Assembly (NCBI GenBank): GCA_963678705.1
Contig: OY783206.1
Coordinates: 16,069,807-16,133,806, forward strand
Source: Panorpa germanica
Taxonomy: Eukaryota > Arthropoda > Insecta > Mecoptera > Panorpidae
Direction: 5' to 3'
DNA length: 64,000 bases
Part shown: one piece after another, positions 20,838 to 31,092 of the stretch
Numbering within the stretch: the stretch's first letter is position 1
How the letters are laid out: each line of letters opens with the position of its first letter
The notes under the pieces: generated by a model
The model's database searches: none
Told to the model about the DNA's origin: nothing
What the model saw: the letters and a program-made list of their open reading frames with translations, nothing else
Translations under genes and position numbers: made by a program

Positions 20838-21755
20838 GAATATTCAGACTTATATTTAAAGATCGATGTTCTGTTGTTAACAGATATTTTTGAAAATTTT
20901 CGAGATGTGTGCTATAAAACATATAATTTAGATCCCTGTCAATATTATACAGCACCAGGACTTTCTTGGGATGCTATGTTAAAGTATACAAGTATTGAAT
21001 TAGAACTTTTAACAGATATTGATATGTTACATTTTATTAAAAAAGGTATAAGAGGTGGAATATCACAATGCTCTCACAGACATGGAATTGCAAATAATAA
21101 ATATATGTCCAATTATGATTCAAATAAAGATTCTCAATATTTAATGTATTGGGATGCAAATAACTTATATGGTTGGGCTATGAGTCAATATTTACCACAT
21201 GAGGGATTTAAATGGTTAGATACATATAAATTACAAACATTTAATGTAGAAGCTATTGAAGGTAACTCAGATGTTGGTTATATATTAGAAGTCGATTTAA
21301 GATATCCTAATTATTTGCACGATGAACACAATGATCTACCTTTCTGTGCTGAAAATATTAAACCACCTTGCATTAAAACAAATGACGTTAAATTAATACC
21401 AAATCTAAATAACAAGTATAATTATGTGCTTCACTATAGATCGTTAAAGCAATGTCTTAAAAATAATCTGAAAATAGATAAAATTCATAGAATTTTGGAA
21501 TTTAAACAGTCTGATTGGTTAAAAAGTTATATTGATCTAAATACATTAAAAAGAAAGAACTCTGCAAATACATTTGAGAAAGACTTTTTTAAATTAATGA
21601 ATAATTCAGTTTATGGGAAAACAATGGAGAATGTAGATAAACGTGTCGATGTAAAGTTAATAACTCATTGGGATAATATAGGACATAAAATGGGTGCTAA
21701 TACACTTATAAGTAAACCAAACTATCATAGTTGTTCTATATTTCATGAAACTTAG
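20838..21755 (+). pseudogene. Maverick DNA polymerase B, palm and TPR region, left arm
   Basis: An open frame after the triplication. It shows the third exonuclease region ([17 protein letters not shown]), the [11 protein letters not shown] segment, palm motif A as [13 protein letters not shown] and motif B as [15 protein letters not shown]. It ends at a stop at 21753-21755 caused by a single missing base; the following frame resumes within a few codons. Motif A keeps the usual Leu here; the right arm has Ser. Confidence 0.88.
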
Positions 21756-21766
21756 TTGCTATTCAA

Positions 21767-22402
21767 ATGCAAAAACTTAAAGTTTTTTATAATAAACCAT
21801 TGTATTTAGGATTAAATGTACTTGATATATCAAAAACTTTAATATACGATTTTCATTATGATTTCATCAAAAAAGTCTATAAAGGTAATGCTAAATTGTT
21901 GTATACAGATACAGATTCATTAATATATCAAATTAAAACAGATGATATATATGACGATATTAAGTGTAATCTAGATAAATTTGATACATCTAATTATCCA
22001 TTTAATAATGAATTTTCATTACCTTTAATGAACAAAGCTAAATTAGGCTTAATGAAAGATGAATGCGCGGGTAGTATAATTTGGGAGTTTGTTAGGTTAA
22101 GGTCAAAAATGTATGCAATTGATATTGAGGGTTCATGCACAGCTAAAGCAAAAGGAATTAAGAAAAATATTGTAAACAAATTCAATATTAAAGATTATGT
22201 AAATTGTTTATCTCAGGATAACATATTATTGATCACAATGAATACCTTTAAATCGATTAAGCATACAATTTATACTCAAATGATAAGTAAAGTAGGTCTT
22301 AGTGGAAATGATAATAAAAGATATGTATTAACTGATGGTGATATTGAGGGTTCATGCACAGCTAAAGCAAAAGGAATTAAGAAAAATATTGTAAACAAAT
22401 TC
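21767..22402 (+). pseudogene. Maverick DNA polymerase B, C-terminal part, left arm
   Basis: Contains palm motif C as LLYTDTDSLIYQI (residues ~44-56) and a thumb region. A 62-bp segment (22121-22183) is repeated at 22342-22402 and replaces the normal C-terminus. After it the frame runs into the TTACGTT-type array and stops at 22432. The polymerase is therefore broken at the N-terminus, twice in the middle, and at the C-terminus. Confidence 0.85.
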
Positions 22403-23657
22403 GAACGTTACTTGAACATAATGGGAACGTAACTTGAACGTAATTCAACGTAACTTGAACGTAATGGAAACGTAACTTGAACGTGTTTTAATACATCCAT
22501 ATAAAATAAGATACACATATTTTATTAGTAATGTTTTGTTATATATAATTCTTATATGATTAACACTGGTCATAAGAGCTCTAATATATATGCATAGACA
22601 TATTAATGTATGAGTATGCGTACATAAACTGGATGACAATTGTATACGTTATATGCGAACGTAACTTGAACGTAATGGGAACGTAACTTCAACGTAACTT
22701 GAACGTAATGGGAACGTAACTGAACGTTACGTTGAATTACGTGTTTTACGCTATTTTGAACATTCTCCATATAAAATTGACTGAGAATCAGAAAATATTT
22801 TTAAAAAAATCGCTGTTACTTGTGAAATCTTATAGCTACAAAAAAAAAACAATGTACTAGACATGTGCGAATACCTCCTCCTTACATAGATTTAGGCCTA
22901 TAGTTCACATTGCTATTGAAGCGTATTCGAGTTATGAGCAAAAATCCAAAAAAAAATTTGAAGAAAATCCCATAACATTTACAGTTTTTATCACAGAATG
23001 TTCAAAATAGCGTTAAAACGCATTATTTTTTCTCAATTCGTCGTTTTAACACTATTTCAACTTTCTGTGATAAAAACTGTAAGAGTTATGGGATTTTCAT
23101 CAAATTTTTTTTGGATTTTTGCTCATAACTCGAATACACTTCAATAGCAATGTGAACTATAGGCCTAAATCTATGTAAGGAGGTGGTATTCGCACATGTC
23201 TAGTACATTGTTTTTTTTTTGTAGCTATAAGATTTCACAAGTAACAGCGATTTTTTTAAAAATATTTTCTGATTCTCAGTCAATTTTATATGGAGAATGT
23301 TCAAAATAGCGTAAAACACGTAATTCAACGTAACGTTCAGTTACGTTCCCATTACGTTCAAGTTACGTTGAAGTTACGTTCCCATTACGTTCAAGTTACG
23401 TTCGCATATAACGTATACAATTGTCATCCAGTTTATGTACGCATACTCATACATTAATATGTCTATGCATATATATTAGAGCTCTTATGACCAGTGTTAA
23501 TCATATAAGAATTATATATAACAAAACATTACTAATAAAATATGTGTATCTTATTTTATATGGATGTATTAAAACACGTTCAAGTTACGTTTCCATTACG
23601 TTCAAGTTACGTTGAATTACGTTCAAGTTACGTTCCCATTATGTTCAAGTTACGTTC
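22403..23657. repeat. Palindrome centre with TTACGTT-type arrays and loop
   Basis: Non-coding and self-complementary around ~23030. From outside in, each side has: clustered AACGTAACTTGAACGTAATG words (22403-22490), a ~150-bp spacer, more such words (22655-22740), a GCTATTTTGAACATTCT segment, a ~230-bp spacer with a long A run, and that same segment again in inverse orientation. A 21-nt unpaired loop lies at 23021-23041. Close to the loop the arms differ at several bases, unlike the nearly identical outer parts. Confidence 0.85.
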
Positions 23658-24293
23658 GAATTTGTTTACAATATTTTTCTTAATTCCTTTTGCTTTAGCT
23701 GTGCATGAACCCTCAATATCACCATCAGTTAATACATATCTTTTATTATCATTTCCACTAAGACCTACTTTACTTATCATTTGAGTATAAATTGTATGCT
23801 TAATCGATTTAAAGGTATTCATTGTGATCAATAATATGTTATCCTGAGATAAACAATTTACATAATCTTTAATATTGAATTTGTTTACAATATTTTTCTT
23901 AATTCCTTTTGCTTTAGCTGTGCATGAACCCTCAATATCAATTGCATACATTTTTGACCTTAACCTAACAAACTCCCAAATTATACTACCCGCGCATTCA
24001 TCTTTCATTAAGCCTAATTTAGCTTTGTTCATTAAAGGTAATGAAAATTCATTATTAAATGGATAATTAGATGTATCAAATTTATCTAGATTACACTTAA
24101 TATCGTCATATATATCATCTGTTTTAATTTGATATATTAATGAATCTGTATCTGTATACAACAATTTAGCATTACCTTTATAGACTTTTTTGATGAAATC
24201 ATAATGAAAATCGTATATTAAAGTTTTTGATATATCAAGTACACTTAATCCTAAATACAATGGTTTATTATAAAAAACTTTAAGTTTTTGCAT
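23658..24293 (-). pseudogene. Maverick DNA polymerase B, C-terminal part, right arm
   Basis: Mirror of 21767-22402. Motif C is present. Two amino-acid differences from the left arm: LYLGLS instead of LYLGLN, and FERN instead of FERY just past the duplicated segment. Same 62-bp duplication and loss of the true C-terminus. Confidence 0.85.
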
Positions 24294-24304
24294 TTGAATA
24301 GCAA

Positions 24305-25222
24305 CTAAGTTTCATGAAATATAGAACAACTATGATAGTTTGGTTTACTTATAAGTGTATTAGCACCCATTTTATGTCCTATATTATCCCAATGAGTTAT
24401 TAACTTTACATCGACACGTTTATCTACATTCTCCATTGTTTTCCCATAAACTGAATTATTCATTAATTTAAAAAAGTCTTTCTCAAATGTATTTGCAGAG
24501 TTCTTTCTTTTTAATGTATTTAGATCAATATAACTTTTTAACCAATCAGACTGTTTAAATTCCAAAATTCTATGAATTTTATCTATTTTCAGATTATTTT
24601 TAAGACATTGCTTTAACGATCTATAGTGAAGCACATAATTATACTTGTTATTTAGATTTGGTATTAATTTAACGTCATTTGTTTTAATGCAAGGTGGTTT
24701 AATATTTTCAGCACAGAAAGGTAGATCATTGTGTTCATCGTGCAAATAATTAGGATATCTTAAATCGACTTCTAATATATAACCAACATCTGAGTTACCT
24801 TCAATAGCTTCTACATTAAATGTTTGTAATTTATATGTATCTAACCATTTAAATCCCTCATGTGGTAAATATTGACTCATAGCCCAACCATATGAGTTAT
24901 TTGCATCCCAATACATTAAATATTGAGAATCTTTATTTGAATCATAATTGGACATATATTTATTATTTGCAATTCCATGTCTGTGAGAGCATTGTGATAT
25001 TCCACCTCTTATACCTTTTTTAATAAAATGTAACATATCAATATCTGTTAAAAGTTCTAATTCAATACTTGTATACTTTAACATAGCATCCCAAGAAAGT
25101 CCTGGTGCTGTATAATATTGACAGGGATCTAAATTATATGTTTTATAGCACACATCTCGAAAATTTTCAAAAATATCTGTTAACAACAGAACATCGATCT
25201 TTAAATATAAGTCTGAATATTC
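24305..25222 (-). pseudogene. Maverick DNA polymerase B, palm region, right arm
   Basis: Mirror of 20838-21755 with the same one-base lesion at its end. Palm motif A reads [10 protein letters not shown], a Leu-to-Ser change next to the catalytic Asp region that is absent on the left. Motif B is unchanged. Confidence 0.87.
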
Positions 25223-25559
25223 CCCAATGTTTTCATTTCAAATGCATACCAAACCATTTTGGCATGATTGTAATCATCGTCAGATATATTACAGTCATTA
25301 AGTGAGCTATAAAAATTATTTTGAGATGGCAAGTCACAATGTTTTCATTTCAAATGCATACCAAACCATTTTGGCATGATTGTAATCATCGTCAGATATA
25401 TTACAGCCATTAAGTGAGCTATAAAAATTATTTTGAGATGGCAAGTCACAATGTTTTCATTTCAAATGCATACCAAACCATTTTGGCATGATTGTAATCA
25501 TCGTCAGATATATTACAGCCATTAAGTGAGCTATAAAAATTATTTTGAGATGGCAAGTC
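25223..25559 (-). repeat. 112-bp tandem triplication, right arm
   Basis: Mirror of 20501-20837. Copy number and phase are identical. Confidence 0.95.
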
Positions 25560-26351
25560 AGATTCATTAAGCATATCCCTACTATTTACATATTCATAAG
25601 GAAATACACCTTTACGTTTTAATAAATTAAAATGATTTTCATTCGGATAGAATTTTTTTAATTCGAAAAATTGTTCTGATAATAAATTTTTTGCAAGTGT
25701 TTCTAAACTAGAATGCATAAATCGTAAAGAATCAATAAATCTAAGTTTAATATAGCAGTTATGAACTTTATCATTTTTATCGACTTTTGATTCCACCAAA
25801 ATATGTTTCGTAAAAGATATATACTTTTCCTTATTTTCTGGAATAACTTCAATTTTTTCACTATCATTACCTAATTCTTTTACAATTATATGGCTATCGT
25901 AATTACTTAAGTTATGGAATATGACAGGTATAAACTTTGGAATTGTAAATTTTAAATTGCAATGATTATGAGCAGCTCCTCGGTAATTACCAGTTAAGTG
26001 ACAATGATCTAACACTTTATCACCATTGAGGATACCTTCACAAATATGGTAAATAGAAGCTTCATCATATTCCTGTTTTTGCCAATCAGATAATTTATTT
26101 AAAGGCTTCACTTTATTTAAGACTTTATAAATTTGTTTAGCGTCTTCAGTTATTGTTTCAATAAATACTTTAACGCAATTAATACCTCTGTACGTAACAA
26201 ACTTACTTAAGGAATCATTAAAGGAACATTTAATATAATAAGCAAAAGAATATGGTTCATGAATTTGAATATTATTTGAGAATGATGTATTAGTTTCAGG
26301 ATAACAAGTACTAATGGGTTTTAATAATGTTTCAAAATCTCCATATATCAC
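25446..26351 (-). pseudogene. Maverick DNA polymerase B, exonuclease part, right arm
   Basis: Mirror of 19709-20614 with identical 301-residue translation, the same missing N-terminus and the same stop. Confidence 0.85.
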
Positions 26352-26368
26352 AAATATTATTGTAAAGA

Positions 26369-27070
26369 TTACTTGGTTATATCTAAAAACATATCAAATC
26401 CTTTTCTGTATCGCCCGTTATTTAAGTCACTATTTTTATCTATTACCATAAAGGAATATTTATTTGAATCCCAACATAAATTACAAACTTGTTTAAACTC
26501 TAGAAAACTTGGAAAGTCAAAGTTAACATGATCATCATATATATGCTTTAAATTTAAGTCATCTTGCTTGAATAATATAATAAAATTAGTATTATCCCGT
26601 ATTAATTGCTTTGGAATTTTGCTGTAAGTCTGACATAAATAGAAAGAGTCTATCAAATTATGACGGCCCATGCTAAAAAAATTTCGAATATTATTTTGTT
26701 TATCGCAAGCAACATCATCAAATATGAATATAGAATTTGGGCTAGCATCTTCAGGTCTAATAATCTCTTCATTGTCAGTGTATGTATAGTATCCCATACC
26801 ATTAATATTCTTCATAATTTGTTGTAATATTTTATATTTTGGTTGATATAAAGATTTTGAATAAATGTATATATTTTTAAATCGCAACCCATTTGGATGT
26901 TCAATTAGATTAAACATAACATTAGTTTTTCCACAGTTTGAAGGTCCACAAATAATGCATCTAATGTCATTTGGTAATAGTGATCCATGTTTTGAATTAT
27001 TAGTGTAATTATTACTTTGATTATCAATATTTTTTACAGAAAGAGTTTCTTTTTGCTTTATAAACTTCAT
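26369..27070 (-). CDS. Maverick packaging ATPase, right arm
   Basis: Mirror of 18990-19691 with identical 233-residue translation. Walker A GPSNCGKTN and Walker B IFIFDDV are intact. It gives the element two intact copies of the packaging motor. Confidence 0.9.
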   Translation of the reverse strand: MKFIKQKETLSVKNIDNQSNNYTNNSKHGSLLPNDIRCIICGPSNCGKTNVMFNLIEHPNGLRFKNIYIYSKSLYQPKYKILQQIMKNINGMGYYTYTDNEEIIRPEDASPNSIFIFDDVACDKQNNIRNFFSMGRHNLIDSFYLCQTYSKIPKQLIRDNTNFIILFKQDDLNLKHIYDDHVNFDFPSFLEFKQVCNLCWDSNKYSFMVIDKNSDLNNGRYRKGFDMFLDITK

Positions 27071-27188
27071 TGTTTAACCAGGCATGTGTTATAAAGTAAT
27101 AAAATACGTTTTAAATATTTAATCTTTATATATGAAAATATTATATGGGAACGTAATTTGAAAGTAAACTCAACGTAAATTAAACGTA
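27071..27188. promoter_or_regulatory. Divergent intergenic region with TTACGTT motifs, right arm
   Basis: Mirror of 18872-18989. Confidence 0.5.
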
Positions 27189-27554
27189 ATGGGTTTAAAT
27201 GATCATGAACAAGTTTCGAAAACGATTTCAAAAGTTGGAGCTATTTTAAAAAAATATAAAGAAAATGAGTGTTTACTAGAAAATCTTACTGATGAAGAAT
27301 TACATTATTTACCGACAGAGTTTTTCTTGCATTATATAATGTTCTCTACCGATATTGAACAAAACTGGAACCGGCTTCCAATGTATTTAAAAGAAAATCA
27401 AAATATACAAGGACGTCGATTATGTTACAAACATTATAACAAAGGAAACATACAAAGAGATGGTCCTCCATGTCAAATAAGAAACTGTTATGATTGTAAT
27501 TATATGTTATATTATGATTCTAATGGATGTAGTTATACCCTAATAAATAAATAA
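27189..27554 (+). CDS. Unknown Cys-containing Maverick protein, right arm
   Basis: Mirror of 18506-18871 with identical 121-residue translation, and the same AATAAATAAATAAA run at its 3' end. Confidence 0.7.
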   Translation: MGLNDHEQVSKTISKVGAILKKYKENECLLENLTDEELHYLPTEFFLHYIMFSTDIEQNWNRLPMYLKENQNIQGRRLCYKHYNKGNIQRDGPPCQIRNCYDCNYMLYYDSNGCSYTLINK

Positions 27555-27667
27555 ATAAATAAAAGAATTATATACATTTTAAATTTTTATATATTATAAA
27601 TTAAGTAATTACAATAGTTTTGATATTTCTTCTAATATATACGACATGTTTGAAATTATTATCATTT

Positions 27668-27895
27668 TTAATAATATATCATTTTAGTACAATTTAATCC
27701 TATTTTGATTGAATACATATCTTCCTTTAATAATATAGGTACTTCATTAAATAAAAATGGAACTGCTGTTAATTTAGTAGAAGTCAAATTTGTGTTAATA
27801 GGTTCAAAATTTTTAAAATCCTCCTCATTGTTTAAAGAAGTTAACATTTCTGATATATTCTGTATCTCAATATCTGCATTTAATGATTCAGTTAA
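27668..27895 (-). pseudogene. Frameshifted C-terminal piece of the 271-codon protein, right arm
   Basis: Mirror of 18165-18392, with the same slip at the A-run. Confidence 0.65.
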
Positions 27896-28707
27896 TAATT
27901 TTTTGATAAGTTATATATATATTCTTGAGCGTTATTGTATAATTTAATTTTAAAAAAGTCTATGCACAAAATTTTTATTTCTTGTTCCAACAGTTCCAAG
28001 TTTATTTTTGATGATATATGGCTAAAATTATTATTTAAATCAATATGGTTATTTATATTATTTTTAATAAAACACTCATAAAAATTAATATTGTGATTTT
28101 TATAATTTATACTTTGAGTATCCTTTAACACATTAAACAAATTATTTTGAACTTGATATAAAGATTTATCCACTAATTTAGAACACAAATTATAATTTTT
28201 TAATGTCACTGTTATACAATGAGATATATTAAGCAAGTTGTCCCAAGATTCTTTCTGTAAATAAACAGAAGATGATTTAAGTTTTTGTTCATTCAAATCT
28301 TGCTGTTGACATTGTATATTTTCTTCAAGAACCATAGTTGGCTTTTCATAGAAAGTTTGAAAATGTATTGTGCAATTTGATAAGGTTATGTGAGACTGAT
28401 CTAAATATTCACTTCCTTCAAAATAATTGGAAATGTTGTTTTTATTATTTAACAGGGTATTCCAATCCTGCTCTGATATAATAACGCCATTTCCATTAAC
28501 CTTTTCTATTTTCAAAATGGCTTCACATAAATTATTTACTTTAATTCCAACTAATGCTTGTTTTGATTTACTGTTATTTAAATAATATAATGATTTTAAT
28601 AAATATATAGAATCATCATATATTATTTTAGAATCGGATTCATCACTATCAAAACTTAACTTTTTATTTTTATTAAACATTGGATATGGTTTGTAACGAT
28701 AAGCCAT
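27892..28707 (-). CDS. Unknown Maverick protein, 271 codons, right arm
   Basis: Mirror of 17353-18168. One amino-acid difference from the left copy (FSHI instead of FSHV). Same two W-LL modules and same frameshifted end. Confidence 0.7.
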   Translation of the reverse strand: MAYRYKPYPMFNKNKKLSFDSDESDSKIIYDDSIYLLKSLYYLNNSKSKQALVGIKVNNLCEAILKIEKVNGNGVIISEQDWNTLLNNKNNISNYFEGSEYLDQSHITLSNCTIHFQTFYEKPTMVLEENIQCQQQDLNEQKLKSSSVYLQKESWDNLLNISHCITVTLKNYNLCSKLVDKSLYQVQNNLFNVLKDTQSINYKNHNINFYECFIKNNINNHIDLNNNFSHISSKINLELLEQEIKILCIDFFKIKLYNNAQEYIYNLSKNY

Positions 28708-29020
28708 TATTAAAAAATGTTTAGTTAAACTTGTTAAAATATTTATTTGTAACTGAAGAAAATATAAAATATCTACAGATTATATACTCTAATCCCCTCC
28801 CTATACTATATTTATTAAAATTAAAACTTATTTCAAAACCCAACCTTAAATGCATTACTTTTCAGTTCAATAATTGTTCTCATATGCTTAATAATCTTAC
28901 AACCGTTATCCATTTTAAATTATATATTTCAGTTTCAAAATCAAAATATAAATAACAATTGCTTTTAAAAGTTCATTTATTTATATAATTTTACATAAAA
29001 AATATACATTAATCACTATG
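28708..29020. other. Intergenic, right arm
   Basis: Mirror of 17040-17352; no supported gene. Confidence 0.5.
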
Positions 29021-29194
29021 TTATACTTTTACAATTTCGTCATCAGAGTCTAACACTTCTACAATTTCATCGTCAGAGTCTAATATTTCAATAACTTCAT
29101 TATCATCGTCTAATAATTCTATGATTTCCACATCAGAATCTTCTTCCTGTATTTCAATTTCTTCGTGACCTATTATTATTTCTTCATCCGTCAT
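29021..29194 (-). CDS. Acidic mini-protein with tandem SUMO-interacting-like motifs, right arm
   Basis: Mirror of 16866-17039 with the same 57 codons: the same ATG, the same VIEILDSDDE / IVEVLDSDDE repeats and the same stop. Confidence 0.6.
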   Translation of the reverse strand: MTDEEIIIGHEEIEIQEEDSDVEIIELLDDDNEVIEILDSDDEIVEVLDSDDEIVKV

Positions 29195-29199
29195 ATCCA

Positions 29200-30689
29200 A
29201 TCGTGTTCTCCTGTTAGGGTATTGGTACTGATGGGGGATAAATTTTTTATCAGAAATGCAATATCTTCAACCGTTTACGAGATATTTAATGTTTTATTTT
29301 TTAGAAATTAAATCCGCCATTTTGGCTTAAATTTTTTTACTTTCGTCTTCTAAACGTGTTCTCCTGTTAGGGTGCTGGTACTGATGGGGGATAAATTTTT
29401 TATCAAAAATGCAATATCTTCAACCGTTTACGAGATATTTAAAGTTTTATTTTTTAGAAATTAAATCCGCTATTTTGACTAAAATTTTTTTATTTTCGTC
29501 TTCTAATCGTGTTCTCCTGTTAGGGTATTGGTACTTTTGGGGGAGAAAATTTTTATCAAAAATGCAATATCTTCAACCGTTTACGAGATATTTAAAGTTT
29601 TATTTTTTAGAAATTAAATCCGCCATTTTGACTAAAATTTTTTTTACTTTCTTCTAAACGTGTTCTCCTGTTAGGGTATTGGTACTGATGGGGGAGAAAA
29701 TTTTTATCAAAAATGCAATATCTTTAACCGTTTACGAGATATTTAAATTTTATTTATTTTAAAATTAAATCCGCCATTTTGGCTAAAATTTTTTTACTTT
29801 CGTCTTTTAAACGTGTTCTCCTGTTAGGGTATTGGTACTTTTGGGGGAGAAAATTTTTATCAAAAATGCAATATCTTTAACCGTTTACGAGATATTTAAA
29901 TTTTATTTATTCAGAAATTAAATGCGCCATTTTGACTAAAATTTTTTTACTTTCGTCTTCTAAACGTGTTCTCCTGTTAGGGTATTGGTACTGATGGGGG
30001 AGAAAATTTTTATCAAAAATGCAATATCTTTAACCGTTTACGAGATATTTAAATTTTATTTATTTTAAAATTAAATCCGCCATTTTGGCTAAAATTTTTT
30101 TTACTTTCGTCTTTTAAACGTGTTCTCCTGTTAGGGTATTGGTACTTTTGGGGGAGAAAATTTTTATCAAAAATGCAATATCTTTAACCGTTTACGAGAT
30201 ATTTAAATTTTATTTATTCAGAAATTAAATGCGCCATTTTGACTAAAATTTTTTTACTTTCGTCTTCTAAACGTGTTCTCCTGTTAGGGTATTGGTACTT
30301 TTGGGGGAGAAAATTTTTATCAAAAATGCAATATCTTCAACCGTTTACGAGATATTTAAAGTTTTATTTTTTAGAAATTAAATGCGCCATTTTGACTAAA
30401 ATTTTTTTACTTTCGTCATCTAAACGTGTTCTCCTGTTAGGGTATTGGTACTGATGGGGGATAAATTTTTTATCAAAAATGCAATATCTTCAACCGTTTA
30501 CGAGATATTTAAAGTTTTATTTTTTAGAAATTAAATCCGCCATTTTGACTAAAATTTTTTTACTTTCGTCTTCTAAACGTGTTCTCCTGTTAGGGTATTG
30601 GTACTTTTGGGGGAGAAAATTTTTATCAAGAATGCAATATCTTCAACCGTTTACGAGATATTTAAAGTTTTATTTTTTAGAAATTAAAT
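29200..30689. repeat. 153-bp subterminal tandem array, right (about 9.7 units)
   Basis: Inverted relative to 15065-16860 and 306 bp shorter, which is exactly two units. Confidence 0.95.
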
Positions 30690-31086
30690 GATAAACCATA
30701 TGAGTATATAGTACAGATACATCTAGGACACGAACATAAACGATTGGTTTCCGGAAATTGACGAAGAATGCAATAATTACGGCCATAACTTCAACACCAA
30801 TACTAACACACACGTAATACTTATTATCGCTATCTCACTCTTTCATATTACCCCACTATTACTCTTTCATACTCTCACTCTTTCATATTACCTCACTATT
30901 ACCCCCAACATTGTCTAGCTACGCCCCCTTTTTCATACCGTGACCTATATGCATCCCCACCACAATACTTTACCCAACATTGTCTAGCCACGCCCCCTCT
31001 GCATATCGTGACCTAAATGCATCCCCACTCCAATAATTTCCAACTCAATTTCAAATTTAAGCCAGAACCCGCTCTCCTCATCTACT
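30690..31086. repeat. Maverick right terminal segment
   Basis: Inverse of 14668-15064 with about five substitutions (for example the GGGGGCGTGGC word reads GGGGGCGTAGC in the second copy here). Confidence 0.9.
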
Positions 31087-31092
31087 GTCGTT
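31087..31092. repeat. Maverick TSD, right copy (gtcgtt)
   Basis: Matches 14662-14667. Confidence 0.95.

Larger units (their letters stand above)
14668..31086. mobile_element. Palindromic Maverick/Polinton derivative (16.4 kb)
   Basis: The element starts AGTAGATGAGG and ends with its inverse complement, as Polintons do (5'-AG...CT-3'), with a 6-bp TSD. It is a foldback: every gene on the left arm is repeated inverted on the right arm, mirrored as x' = 46060 - x between about 16860 and 29200. The outer ends are mirrored as 45754 - x because the right arm has two fewer 153-bp repeats. Each arm encodes an acidic mini-protein, two unknown proteins, a packaging ATPase and a broken DNA polymerase B. 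There is no retroviral-type integrase, capsid, penton or protease gene. The element has inserted into Gypsy-A between protease and the RT scar. Confidence 0.95.

Noticed and set aside
15065-30689. CRISPR-like array
   Set aside because: Repeats are contiguous 153-bp units without spacers, in an insect genome.
14668-31086. Palindrome as a missed-adapter or assembly artefact
   Set aside because: Each end runs into the correct, different half of Gypsy-A with a matching 6-bp TSD, and the arms differ by two repeat units and several substitutions. Still worth confirming with reads.
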